A program made the translations under genes and the position numbers. A stretch of DNA of 64,000 nucleotides from Elusimicrobiales bacterium (GTDB taxonomy: Bacteria; Elusimicrobiota; Elusimicrobia; Elusimicrobiales; UBA9959), in assembly GCA_028688015.1 (NCBI GenBank), contig JAQTZB010000001.1, positions 744,388-808,387 of the forward strand, written 5' to 3'. The notes below the pieces were generated by a model. That model saw only the letters and a program-made list of their open reading frames with translations. It did no database searches and had not been told where the DNA came from. Every line of letters starts with the position of its first letter. Position 1 is the first letter of the stretch. Positions 44,672 to 53,108 of this stretch are shown one piece after another.

Positions 44672-45445
44672 ATGGACTACCTTAACCTCGCTCAGCCTTA
44701 CCTGCCGCTGGCCCTCCTGGTCTTCCTGGCCGGGTTCGTGGATTCTATCGCCGGCGGCGGCGGGTTGATAACCCTGCCCGCCTACCTGGCGCACGGGCTG
44801 TCCCCCTCGCTGCTGCTGGGCACCAACAAGCTCTCGTCCTGCCTGGGCACGGCCGTCGCCGCTTTTAAGTTCGTGCGGGAAACCCGCTTCGGCTGGGATT
44901 TCCTCTTCATCCTCGCGGTGCTGGCCGCGGCCGGGGCCGCCCTCGGCGCGAAGGCCATCTCGCTGGTGCCGCCGGAGGTCATCCGCCTGCTGCTGCTGGT
45001 GCTGCTCCCTCCCGTCGCCATTTTCCTCGCCGCCCGGAAAAGCTTCGGCCTGGCCGATACCAGCCGGCGGCACTCGGAGAACGCCCTGCTGCGGCGCTCC
45101 GGCTCCATCTCTTTCGGCGTGAGTTTTTACGACGGACTGCTGGGTCCGGGCACCGGCACCTTCCTGGCGGTGGCGTTCGCCCGGCTCTGCGGCTTCGACC
45201 TGCTGCGCGCCACGGCGCTGGCCAAGCTCCTGAACCTGGTCTCCAACGCGGCCGCGCTGGCGGCCTTCCTCTGGTTCGGCATGGTGGACGTACGTTTAGG
45301 CCTGGCCATGGGCGCGGCCGGGATGGCCGGCAACTACGCCGGCTCGCACGTGGCGCTGAAGAAGGGGGCGTGGATCATCCGGCCCATGCTGCTGGCCGTC
45401 TCGGCCGCGCTGCTGCTGAAGATCGCCTGGGACCTGTTCAGGTGA
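44672..45445 (+). CDS. TauE/SafE-family (YfcA-like) membrane exporter
   Basis: 257 residues, eight membrane segments. Two halves each carry the family turn: GFVDSIAGGGGLITLPAYLAHG (about 21-42) and GVSFYDGLLGPGTGTFLAVAF. Family members move sulfite, sulfoacetate or other organic anions out of the cell. It is 7 nt behind the hybrid kinase, so expression is linked. The 3' end overlaps pgeF by 8 nt in convergent orientation. Confidence 0.9.
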   Translation: MDYLNLAQPYLPLALLVFLAGFVDSIAGGGGLITLPAYLAHGLSPSLLLGTNKLSSCLGTAVAAFKFVRETRFGWDFLFILAVLAAAGAALGAKAISLVPPEVIRLLLLVLLPPVAIFLAARKSFGLADTSRRHSENALLRRSGSISFGVSFYDGLLGPGTGTFLAVAFARLCGFDLLRATALAKLLNLVSNAAALAAFLWFGMVDVRLGLAMGAAGMAGNYAGSHVALKKGAWIIRPMLLAVSAALLLKIAWDLFR

Positions 45446-46220
45446 GCGTGGCTATCAGCCCGAAGCGGCCGGTTTTCTCTCCGTCCCGCCGCCAGGAATA
45501 GAACAGCTCTTTTTCAGTATAGGTGCAGAGGTGCATGAATTCGTGCCGCCTGACGCCGAGCGCTTCCAGCCGGCAGCGCAGCAGCTCCCGCAGGTTGAAG
45601 TAATGCCGCCCCTCCTTAAGGTTCAGGAACCGCTTGTCCCCGCCGTCGGGATAGAAGGCCTTCAGCTTCTCCAGGAAATCCTCTCTCACCGGGTACTGCG
45701 CGGCAGAGATGATGGGCCCCACGGCGGCCAGCAGGTCGCCGGGCTCGGTGCCGAAGCGCAGCCGCATCGCCGCCAGCGTAGTACCGTAAACGTCCAGCAG
45801 CGCGCCGCGCCAGCCGCTGTGCGCCACGGCGATGGCCTTGTGGACCGGGTCGTAAAAGCAGGTAAGGGCGCAGTCCGCCGAAAGCCCGAGCAGGGGCACG
45901 CCGGGGGTGCCGGTCACCAGGGCGTCCGTATTCTCCGGCGGCGCGCCGCCCCCGGCCTCCAGCACGGCCACGTTGGCCGTATGGCGCTGCCGCATGCGCT
46001 CCACCCGCGCGGGCTCCGCGCCCAGCGCCTCGCAGACCAGCCCCAGGTTCTCCTCGGCGTTCTCTATCTTGTCCCCGGTCCCCGTGCCCAGGTTCAGCCC
46101 AGCGTAAGGGCCGGCGCTGACGCCGCCCTGCCTGGTGGTAACGGCGCAGTTCAGGCCGGCCTGGCCCCTGAAAATATCGAACCGCAGGAGTTTCAGCCCG
46201 TTCTTTATTTCGGTTTGCAT
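45438..46220 (-). CDS. pgeF: Peptidoglycan editing factor / purine nucleoside phosphorylase PgeF (YfiH)
   Basis: 260 residues of the Cu-oxidase_4 (laccase-domain, YfiH) family. Motifs: VTTRQGGVSAGPYAGLNLG near the N-terminus, RQRHTANVAV (His ligand), DCALTCFYDP (Cys ligand), AVAHSGWRGALLDVYG (His ligand), together the zinc site. Known members act as purine nucleoside phosphorylases and remove misincorporated muropeptide residues. Downstream of the DUF2156 gene by 38 nt. Confidence 0.92.
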   Translation of the reverse strand: MQTEIKNGLKLLRFDIFRGQAGLNCAVTTRQGGVSAGPYAGLNLGTGTGDKIENAEENLGLVCEALGAEPARVERMRQRHTANVAVLEAGGGAPPENTDALVTGTPGVPLLGLSADCALTCFYDPVHKAIAVAHSGWRGALLDVYGTTLAAMRLRFGTEPGDLLAAVGPIISAAQYPVREDFLEKLKAFYPDGGDKRFLNLKEGRHYFNLRELLRCRLEALGVRRHEFMHLCTYTEKELFYSWRRDGEKTGRFGLIATLT

Positions 46221-46258
46221 TTTTCCCCCTTCCCCTAAACGATCGAAACAGACGCCGC

Positions 46259-47164
46259 TCAGTTCTTCAAGGTGAGCAGGTAAGACTTTATCATCCGCGA
46301 CGGAAAATAGGATTCCTTGGCTTTTTTAAGGCCGGGAAGGCCCAGGTCGTTCTCTTTATTTATGAAGGGATAGGCGGGCGGCGCGGCCTTGGCGGCCTCG
46401 CTGTCGAGGTATTGGTACAGGCCCTTCACGCCGGGATCAGCCTTCTCGAAATTCAGCGTCCAGGTGTCGGCCGTCAGGCGCGAGCCGAAGGCGAAGCCGG
46501 CCAGCCGCCCGTCGAGCTCCACCCCGACGCCGGACATTTCCAGCTCCTTGAAATGGGTAAGCGCGTTGACGATGGCCTTGCGCTCGCAGTTGGGAATGGC
46601 CTCTATCACCGGGCCGCCCTTCACTTTTTCCCAGTGGTCGAACAGCTGCAGGCAGGCGTCCAGGCAGGGCCCCTCCAGCGGCTTCACCGCCGCGGCGGGG
46701 CCGCAGCTCTTAAGGAATTGCGCGACCAAATTGCGCTTCTTGGCGTACTTGCGCCCCTGCAGCAGGGCCAGGTCCGAGGCGTTGTAGACGTAGTCGCCGT
46801 AGCCGTCCTCCTCCTGCACGGAGAAATAGCAGCAGAGGTTGTCGAGGCCTATCACCTCGACGTAATCCTGCGGCACGTAATGGTAGCAGGGGAAATCCAG
46901 GGCGCGGGCCGCCTCGGCCAGCTCGCGGGGCGTGGGATAGCGGAAGGGCCGCAGCAGCGGCAGCAGCATGCGGCGGCGGGACTTGTCCTCTATGTCCACT
47001 TCGGACAGGAAGAGCGTGCCGCCCTCCTCGCGCCAGTAGGCCTCGTGCAGGCAGCCGCTCCAGATTATCATAGAGGCCAGGGAATAGGGGCAGAGCGTAT
47101 AGAGCTGGCCGTCGAACCAGGGCTTGAGGCGGCAGTAATCTTGCGGCTGGATCTTCTTAAACAT
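46259..47164 (-). CDS. DUF2156-family protein (GNAT-like fold, lysyltransferase-related)
   Basis: 301 residues. Two GNAT-like lobes: N-lobe 1-130 with CPYSLASMIIWSG and a C-lobe 130-301 with ALLQGRKYAKKRNLVAQF (the conserved basic helix of the family) and KGLYQYLDSEAAKA plus FINKENDLGLPGLKKAKESY at the end. DUF2156 resembles the catalytic part of phosphatidylglycerol lysyltransferase MprF and the FemX/AlaX acyl-tRNA transferases. No membrane part is fused here, so the acceptor is unknown. The next gene upstream, a GNAT enzyme, overlaps by 8 nt. Confidence 0.82.
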   Translation of the reverse strand: MFKKIQPQDYCRLKPWFDGQLYTLCPYSLASMIIWSGCLHEAYWREEGGTLFLSEVDIEDKSRRRMLLPLLRPFRYPTPRELAEAARALDFPCYHYVPQDYVEVIGLDNLCCYFSVQEEDGYGDYVYNASDLALLQGRKYAKKRNLVAQFLKSCGPAAAVKPLEGPCLDACLQLFDHWEKVKGGPVIEAIPNCERKAIVNALTHFKELEMSGVGVELDGRLAGFAFGSRLTADTWTLNFEKADPGVKGLYQYLDSEAAKAAPPAYPFINKENDLGLPGLKKAKESYFPSRMIKSYLLTLKN

Positions 47165-47567
47165 TTTTGGTCATCGCGGCGGCGCGCGGCGGCGTGGAAA
47201 AGCCCTGCGCGCGGTAGAACGGGGCGGAGCCCCCGCTGGCGATAAGGCCTATCCAGCGTATGCCGTCCTTCTTGAGCCGGGCGGTCAGGCGCCGCAGCAG
47301 GCCCGAGCCGATGTCCCGGCCGCGGAAGGCCCGGAACACCGCCACGTCGTGGATATAGGCTTCCTTGGAGAGCGCGTTCACGGCGCGGCCCATGCCCGCC
47401 AGGCGCTTGCCCTCGAAAGCCGCCAGGAAGCAGTGGCTGTCCCGCACGATGCGGCGCAGCATGGCGCGGCTGTCCGACTTGTCCCACCAGCCCTGCTCGG
47501 CGTAAAGGGCCGTGAGCTGGTCCAGGATCTTCTCGTCGGGATTCTTCAGGAAGCGGTAGCTGATCAT
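47157..47567 (-). CDS. GNAT-family N-acetyltransferase
   Basis: 136 residues, one GNAT domain: strand beta4 AYIHDVAVFRAFRGRDIGSGLLRRL with the R/Q-x-x-G-x-G/A pyrophosphate loop (RGRDIG), then a closing GSAPFYRAQGF strand/helix. Acyl-CoA dependent transfer to an unknown amine. It overlaps the DUF2156 gene by 8 nt, so both transferases are made together. Confidence 0.9.
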   Translation of the reverse strand: MISYRFLKNPDEKILDQLTALYAEQGWWDKSDSRAMLRRIVRDSHCFLAAFEGKRLAGMGRAVNALSKEAYIHDVAVFRAFRGRDIGSGLLRRLTARLKKDGIRWIGLIASGGSAPFYRAQGFSTPPRAAAMTKNV

Positions 47568-47613
47568 GTCTGAAAAAATCGTATCTTTTATCCCTTGGGC
47601 CGGTCAAACAAAC

Positions 47614-47640
47614 AAAAAGCCCGGGAGGCCCGGGCTTTTT
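47614..47640 (-). terminator. Terminator between carboxypeptidase and GNAT genes
   Basis: Stem GCCCGGG/CCCGGGC (47619-47635, AGG loop) with A5 on the left and T5 on the right; it sits past the 3' end of the M14 gene on the opposite side from its coding region only if read on the plus strand, so for the minus-strand genes it lies upstream of M14's stop and downstream of the GNAT start, insulating the two. Confidence 0.6.
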
Positions 47641-47657
47641 GCCGCTGCGGTCTTTAT

Positions 47658-48944
47658 CTATATCACCTTATAGGGGTCGTCGGTGACGCTCAGCAGGTAC
47701 ACCGCGGCCTTGATGTTGCGCTCCACGGCCCCCTTAACTATGGCGGCGCCGGGGTAGAAGCCGCGGCCCTCCAGCTCGAAGGTGAAGGCCAGTGCGCCGG
47801 TGGCGGCGTAGACCCAGTCGGCGCTGTCGCCGGTGGCCACGTACATGTCGCTGGACTTGATGGGAGAGTAGTTGGTCAGCTTCCCCATCTCGGCCGCGAT
47901 CTTTATGAAGGCGCGCTTGTCCTTGTCGTTGGGCACGTCGGCCTCGTTGCCACCCCAAGGGTAGAGGATCTCGCTGGCGTAGGAGTGGTAGGTGATGTGC
48001 GTCTTCAAGTTGCGGCGGCCTTCGAAGAAGCGCTTGATGTTCACGCTCTCCGGCTCGGAGAAGGCCTTGGGGCCGCAATAGGTGTCGGAGCCGGGGTAGG
48101 TGGACGCGCCGGATTCGCACCACCAGGAATCGAAGTTGCGGTTCAGGTCCACGCCGCGTGACTTGTCCGCGTTCTTGGCCATGTTCTTGCGGTAGTACTG
48201 GTAGCTGCCGGTCCTGATGTCGTATTCGGAGCCGTCGGGGTTGGCCATCGGCGCGATGTAGATATCGAGGGTGGAGAGGTATTTCTTCACGTCGGCGTCG
48301 TTGCGGTGCTCCAGCAGCCAGGCCGCGAGCAGCACCGAGACCTCGGTGGTCAGGTGCTCGCGGGCGTGCAGGTTGCCCATGAAGAAGGCGCCGGGCTTGG
48401 AACTGGGGCCGTCGCCCTTGACGGAGGAATTGAGGCGCAGGCACCAGATGTCGCGGCCCTCTACGGTCTTGCCGATGGAGAACAGCGAGGCGATGTCGGA
48501 ATTGGCTGAGGCCAGCTGCTTGAGCAGGTCGTAGGTTTCCTGGTAGTTATGGTAGATGGCGTCCTGCGAAGGGAAGTCCTTGGTGTCCGGCACCAGGGCG
48601 GCGAGGGCCGTCTTCTCGACCAGCCCGAAAGATTTGGAGGACAGCAACTCCATAAGTTCGGGGCCCGCGATGCCGCTGACCTTGTCGCCATTGATCTCCA
48701 CTATATCGAAGCCGGCTTCCAGCAGTTTGGTGCGGGCGCGCTTGTCGGCGGCCTTGACGGTAACCCAGTAGCGGCCTTCGGTCGCCGAGGCGAAGGCGGC
48801 CTTGTCGGCCACCGGCGCCAGCGGGATCTCGGCCTGCACGCTGGTGAGCTGGCCTAAAAGCTGGTCGTAAGAAGTGTTCTCCGCGGAAAAAACGGGGGCC
48901 GCCGCGCTGACGGTCAGGATGAATGAGAGGATCAATTTATGCAT
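47658..48944 (-). CDS. Secreted zinc carboxypeptidase, M14 family
   Basis: 428 residues: signal peptide (cleavage near FSA-EN, about 21), a propeptide-like domain (22-115), and the M14 catalytic domain (130-420). Zinc ligands His193 and Glu196 (HAREH) and His320 (ITYHSY); substrate-binding DLNRNFDSWW (about 266-275) and late Glu in FTFELEGRGFYPG. Extra cysteines (about 276 and 290) could form a disulfide. It trims C-terminal residues of peptides outside the cell or in the periplasm. Alone between non-related genes. Confidence 0.94.
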   Translation of the reverse strand: MHKLILSFILTVSAAAPVFSAENTSYDQLLGQLTSVQAEIPLAPVADKAAFASATEGRYWVTVKAADKRARTKLLEAGFDIVEINGDKVSGIAGPELMELLSSKSFGLVEKTALAALVPDTKDFPSQDAIYHNYQETYDLLKQLASANSDIASLFSIGKTVEGRDIWCLRLNSSVKGDGPSSKPGAFFMGNLHAREHLTTEVSVLLAAWLLEHRNDADVKKYLSTLDIYIAPMANPDGSEYDIRTGSYQYYRKNMAKNADKSRGVDLNRNFDSWWCESGASTYPGSDTYCGPKAFSEPESVNIKRFFEGRRNLKTHITYHSYASEILYPWGGNEADVPNDKDKRAFIKIAAEMGKLTNYSPIKSSDMYVATGDSADWVYAATGALAFTFELEGRGFYPGAAIVKGAVERNIKAAVYLLSVTDDPYKVI

Positions 48945-49020
48945 GTTGTAAGGCCTCGCAGGCTGTTGACTATAATCAATCTATATCAATTATAGGACCC
49001 AAAGGGCAACTTTGGCAAGA

Positions 49021-49046
49021 CCAAAAGGCCCAGCCCTGTCTGGGCC
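49021..49046 (-). terminator. Terminator after CcdA/UreH-like gene
   Basis: Stem GGCCCAG/CTGGGCC (49027-49033 with 49040-49046) followed on the minus strand by TTTTGG, 28 bp past the stop at 49074. T-run is short. Confidence 0.6.
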
Positions 49047-49073
49047 CTAGGGCCTATGACGAATGTCAACTGA

Positions 49074-49694
49074 TTATATGATCAACAGCCCTTTCAGGCC
49101 GAGGAAGGCGTACCAGAGGCCGGCCAGCAGCAGGGTCAGGCGGCCTATCTCGTTGGCCCTGCGGCCCAGCCAGGGCGTACCCAGCAGCACCGGGGAAATA
49201 AACAGGGAAGTTGCGCTGAAAAAGCCGCCGAAGTAGGAGAAGCCCTTCAGCACGTCCGCCAGCTCCAGCAGGCGGATCAGGCCGGCCGCGAAAGGCGGGC
49301 AGACGTTAATGCCGGTGACGAAACCGAGCGCCAGGGGCAGGCGCCTGAACCAGGGGCTCAGGTCCCTCTTCAGCACGCAGGGCACTCCTCCCGGAGAGAC
49401 CCGGGACGCGGCCAGGAACACCATAAGCAGGCCGCAGGCCGCCATGCAGGCGGGCAGCAGCGGCGCCGGCAGGGCGTAGCGCCCTGCCCTGCCGGCCAGC
49501 GACGCCAGCAGCGCGAAAAGCATGTAGGCGGCGAAGCGGCCGCCGAGGAACTGAAGGAAGATGGAGAAGTTGAATTTCCAGGCGGCTTTCCCCTCCGCCA
49601 GCAGGTAGGGGGCCAGCAGCGGCAGGCAGGAGGCCAGGCAATAGAACCCGGTAGAGAGCCCCAGCAGGAACCCTTCGGAGAACAGCGCGGGCAC
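49074..49694 (-). CDS. CcdA/DsbD- or UreH-like six-helix membrane protein
   Basis: 206 residues with six membrane segments. Two Cys-Pro elements in matching places of the two halves: ASCLPLLAP (about 22-30) and INVCPPF (about 129-135), as in CcdA/DsbD thiol-electron carriers and the related sulfite-exporter/UreH group (DsbD_2). Would move reducing equivalents or small ions across the inner membrane. It lies 3 nt after a zinc-ribbon gene and behind a membrane ferredoxin gene, giving a three-gene redox-looking unit. Confidence 0.75.
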   Translation of the reverse strand: MPALFSEGFLLGLSTGFYCLASCLPLLAPYLLAEGKAAWKFNFSIFLQFLGGRFAAYMLFALLASLAGRAGRYALPAPLLPACMAACGLLMVFLAASRVSPGGVPCVLKRDLSPWFRRLPLALGFVTGINVCPPFAAGLIRLLELADVLKGFSYFGGFFSATSLFISPVLLGTPWLGRRANEIGRLTLLLAGLWYAFLGLKGLLII

Positions 49695-49697
49695 GCC

Positions 49698-49892
49698 TTA
49701 GATGTCCACGGCCCTGTTGCAGCGCTTGCACCAGCCGGCCGCCCGGTTGGCGCTGTTCTTGCGGTTGAGCTGCACGGTGTCCTTGCAGCCCGGGCACTTG
49801 ACCTCCATGCCCGAGACGTCGAGCTTGCCGAAGTCCTTTTCGAAGATCTCCTTGCTGGTATAGCGCGGAGCCAGCCATTTTCCGTCTTTCAT
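49698..49892 (-). CDS. Small zinc-ribbon protein
   Basis: 64 residues with CPGC (about 33-36) and CKRC (about 55-58), a compact four-cysteine zinc or iron site, preceded by a 30-residue basic helix-like part. Unknown function. Between the NapH-like and CcdA-like genes with gaps of 9 and 3 nt; therefore a partner of those membrane proteins rather than a free-standing transcription factor. Confidence 0.72.
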   Translation of the reverse strand: MKDGKWLAPRYTSKEIFEKDFGKLDVSGMEVKCPGCKDTVQLNRKNSANRAAGWCKRCNRAVDI

Positions 49893-49901
49893 TATCCCCT
49901 C

Positions 49902-51035
49902 CTAGCGGACCCAGTGAACGATGTCGCGCAGCGCGGCCGGGGCCCAGAGCGAAGAGAAGGCCGCGCCCAGCGTCAGCGCCGAAAAAACATAAAAGAACTT
50001 GGCGGCAAAAAGCTCCCTAAAGAAGCCGGCCGTCTTCGGCAGTTCCAGGCCGAACAGGGTGTACTTAAACCCCGCCCCCGGGCAGGCCTCCAGGCATGTC
50101 CCGCAGAGGTTGCAGTAGGCGCTCACTTCCGGCTTGCCTCCGGGCGTACAGCTTATGGCGGCCATCGGGCAGGCCTGCGCGCATTTCACGCAGCCGGTGC
50201 ACAGAGCCGGGTCCAGCGTCACGCGAAAAGGGTTCAGGCGCCCCCAGAAAGCCTGCCAGGCCGCGAAGGGGCAGAGGTAGGAGCAGAAGACGCGCTTTTT
50301 GGTCAGCAGCGGGCCGAGCAGCAGCGCAGCCAGAGCCGAGTACAGCAGCGCGTATTGAGCCGTCCTCTGCCAGCCCCCGGAGTCGAGGAAGGCGCCGGTG
50401 ACCTTGAAGGGGCAGAGCCACAGGCAGAAGACCGGCAGCATATAGGTCAGCGAAACCAGCATGAAGAAGATCAGCAGCGCGGCGGGCAGGTCGCGCAGGC
50501 GCAGGGCCCAGCTGCCCAGGCGCAGCAGCGGCCGGCGCGGCAGAGCGCTCAGGCCGTCGTCGATGCCGCCGTAGAAACAGGCCCACGAGCACCAGCCGCG
50601 GCCCAGCGCCAGCGTCACGAAAAGCCACAGCGCGCCCAGCGTCAGCGGCCCCCACAGCTTCCAGCCGGCGCTCATCAGGGCCAGATACTGCTGGTAGAGG
50701 TAATTGAGGAAATAGGGCGCCATAGCTATGTGGCAGTACGGGGTGTCCTTGAAGCAGGAGGGATCGAACGCCCGGCCGGCGAGGCCGAACTTGAAGTGGA
50801 CGAGGAAGGCGAGCGCCGAAGCTGAGAAGAAGACGCGCCGCCAGGCGGAAACGCGGCCGGTATAGGCGATGGCGTAAGCTATCCCCCCGGCGAAGAGCGC
50901 CCAGGCCAGGGCGTAGAGGCGGCTGATCTCCCGCCCGGCTATAACTGAGGAGAAAAAGAGGACCGGCACGAAGACCAGGGCGGCAAAGAGGGCGGCGGCC
51001 GGTGAGCGCTGCGCGGGGGTCTCCTTAGGTTCCAT
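49902..51035 (-). CDS. NapH/CcoG-like membrane 4Fe-4S protein
   Basis: 377 residues. About six membrane segments in 15-275, two membrane-facing cysteine motifs (WCSWACFYGG, about 148-157; FCSYLCPFAAW, about 243-253), then two ferredoxin clusters: CTGCVKCAQACP (about 277-288) and CNLCGTCLEACP (about 308-319). A last membrane segment lies near 352-370. NapH, CcoG and RdxA have this build; they pass electrons between quinol or cytochrome chains and soluble partners. It is divergent from the 51060 gene by 24 nt. Which reductase it serves is not visible here. Confidence 0.88.
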   Translation of the reverse strand: MEPKETPAQRSPAAALFAALVFVPVLFFSSVIAGREISRLYALAWALFAGGIAYAIAYTGRVSAWRRVFFSASALAFLVHFKFGLAGRAFDPSCFKDTPYCHIAMAPYFLNYLYQQYLALMSAGWKLWGPLTLGALWLFVTLALGRGWCSWACFYGGIDDGLSALPRRPLLRLGSWALRLRDLPAALLIFFMLVSLTYMLPVFCLWLCPFKVTGAFLDSGGWQRTAQYALLYSALAALLLGPLLTKKRVFCSYLCPFAAWQAFWGRLNPFRVTLDPALCTGCVKCAQACPMAAISCTPGGKPEVSAYCNLCGTCLEACPGAGFKYTLFGLELPKTAGFFRELFAAKFFYVFSALTLGAAFSSLWAPAALRDIVHWVR

Positions 51036-51059
51036 TTAGTACAATAATATCACAAAAAT

Positions 51060-53108
51060 ATGGTGCTGTACCTGCTGTTCGGTTTCTATTCGCTGCTGGC
51101 GCAGGCGCTGCTGCTGCGGGCGGTCTCGCAGGTGTTCGCCGCGCACGAGCTGGCGCTGGCGGCCGCCCTGGCCTGCTGGCTGCTGTGGACCGCCGCCGGC
51201 GTGCGCCTGGCCCGGGGCGCAGGTGAAAATGATTTTAAGGCCGGCGCCCTGCTCTTCGCGGCGGCCGCGCCGCTGAACCTGCTGCTGGCGCGGCTGGCCC
51301 CGGGCGCCTTGCCGGCGCTCTCGCAGCCGGGTCTTTTTAGCATGCTGGCCGGTTCAGCCCTGCTGACGCTGCCTGCCGGGCTGGCCAACGGCCGCGCGGC
51401 CGGCGCTGCGCTCGGCGGCAGGCCGGCGTATTTCTATGCCGCCGAGGCCGCCGGCGCCGCGGCGGCGGGCGCTTTCACTATCTTTTACTACCGCTATTTC
51501 CCGGGCCTGGAAGCCGTCGGCGTGCTTACCGTCCCGGGGCTGGTTTTTGCCGCCGTCTACGCCGCACGCAGGCCCTTTTCCGCACGGCGCGCCGCGGCCG
51601 CCGCCGGCGCGGCCCTGGCGCTGGCTTTGTCCGCCCTGTCAGCCCCGCACTTGTGGACACTGAAACCGCCCGCCCCTCCGCCCCTCCTGGTGCTACAGAC
51701 GGAAGGCTCGCAGCTCGCGCTGACCGGGCGCGGCGATTTCACTTTCTACGAGGACGGCCGCCTGCTCCACGCGCCCGGGGACGACGCGCCGGAGTATTTG
51801 GCGCATCTCCCGCTGCTCGCCCTGAAGAGGCCGGGGACCGTGCTGTTGCACGGCAGCGGGGCTTTCTTCGCGCTGCCGGAAGTCCTCAAGCACAAGCCGG
51901 CGCGCGCGGAAATCGCCGAGCCGGACCTTTTCAAGGCCGCCGCGCTCGCGGGCTATACCGGCGCCGATCCCAAAAAGTTTTTCCTGCTCGCGGCCGACCC
52001 CCGCGCGCTGACCGGCAGGGACGGCGCCTATTCCGCGATCATTAACGCCGGAGGGGCGCCCGAGAACGCCGCGCAGAACCGCTTTTACACCAGGGAATAT
52101 TTCCAGGCCGCCGCTCGCCTGCTGGCGCCGGGCGGAGTGCTGGCGTTCCAGCTGCCTTTCTCGGAGAACTACGTCCCCCCGCGCGCCGCCTACGCCGCGG
52201 CCTGCGTGCTGGCGGCGGCCCGCGCCGTTTTTCCGTCGGTGGAACTGCTGCCGGGCGCGCGCCTGACGGTGCTGGCCTCGCGGCAGCCTCTTAACCTGGA
52301 CCCCGTCCCGCTGGCGGCCGCTTACAAAGCGCGGCGCCTGAAAGCCAGGGCGGTAACGCCGGAAACCCTGCCTTTCCTGCTGCACCCCTACCGCCGGGCG
52401 TGGGCCGCCGGCGAGCTGGCCAGGGTAAAAGCTCCGCCGCTGAACACCGACCTTAACCCGCTGGCCTATTTCAGTTTCTGGCGGGCCTGGCTGTCGATGG
52501 TGCTGTCGCCGGGGGCGCTGCTGGGCCTGGCCGGCCTGGCCGGTCTGGGGCTGTTGGCGGCCTGGCAGTTGAAGGCAGCGCTGCGCTTCGGGCCGGGCGA
52601 GCGGGGCGGCGAGGCTTTCCTGACCGGCTTCTGGGGCCTGGCCTTCGAGACGGCCGCGCTGCTGGCCTTCCAGGCGCGCACCGGGCGGCTGAGCCCGGAA
52701 CTGGGGGCGCTGTTCGCGCTGTTCATGCTGGGCGCGGCGCTGGGCGCCTGGACCGGCAGGAAAGCGCGTGCCGGATTAATCCTCGCCGCCGAAGGCGCCG
52801 CCCTGGCCCTTGCGCTGGCCGGCGGGCTCTGGCCCGGACTGGCCCTGGGCGCCTGGGGCGCCAGGTTTTTAGTTTTTACGGGGGGCGCCGTTTCAGGCCT
52901 CTTCTTCGCCGCGGCCGCGCCGGGCGGCGGCGGCAAGGTGTATTCGTGGGACCTGGCCGGCGGGGCCGCCGGCGGGCTGGCCGCGGCCGCTTTCGCGGCG
53001 CCCCTCGCGGGAATAAGCGGGGCGTTTTACTTGTCGGCTGCGGCCGCGCTCGGCGCGCTGGCCGGCGGGCTGTGGCGCTCCGTGAAAGAATCCACGGTAA
53101 AAGAATAA
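51060..53108 (+). CDS. Membrane protein with spermidine-synthase-like central domain
   Basis: 682 residues: seven-odd membrane helices (5-195), a soluble Rossmann-like part (about 215-430) with LLHGSGAFFALPEVLKH, EIAEPDLFKAA and YSAIINAGG in the order of SpeE motifs I to III, then a second membrane half (about 465-675). The G-x-G of motif I is GSG, but the aspartates of polyamine aminopropyltransferases are missing, so polyamine synthesis is doubtful. The two-sided membrane layout is that of fused MFS/spermidine-synthase-like proteins of unknown substrate. Its last 82 nt overlap the convergent Memo gene. Confidence 0.72.
   Translation: MVLYLLFGFYSLLAQALLLRAVSQVFAAHELALAAALACWLLWTAAGVRLARGAGENDFKAGALLFAAAAPLNLLLARLAPGALPALSQPGLFSMLAGSALLTLPAGLANGRAAGAALGGRPAYFYAAEAAGAAAAGAFTIFYYRYFPGLEAVGVLTVPGLVFAAVYAARRPFSARRAAAAAGAALALALSALSAPHLWTLKPPAPPPLLVLQTEGSQLALTGRGDFTFYEDGRLLHAPGDDAPEYLAHLPLLALKRPGTVLLHGSGAFFALPEVLKHKPARAEIAEPDLFKAAALAGYTGADPKKFFLLAADPRALTGRDGAYSAIINAGGAPENAAQNRFYTREYFQAAARLLAPGGVLAFQLPFSENYVPPRAAYAAACVLAAARAVFPSVELLPGARLTVLASRQPLNLDPVPLAAAYKARRLKARAVTPETLPFLLHPYRRAWAAGELARVKAPPLNTDLNPLAYFSFWRAWLSMVLSPGALLGLAGLAGLGLLAAWQLKAALRFGPGERGGEAFLTGFWGLAFETAALLAFQARTGRLSPELGALFALFMLGAALGAWTGRKARAGLILAAEGAALALALAGGLWPGLALGAWGARFLVFTGGAVSGLFFAAAAPGGGGKVYSWDLAGGAAGGLAAAAFAAPLAGISGAFYLSAAAALGALAGGLWRSVKESTVKE

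Noticed and set aside
51060..53108. Spermidine synthase
   Set aside because: Only the Rossmann outline fits; the catalytic aspartates are not visible and the domain lies inside a many-helix membrane protein.
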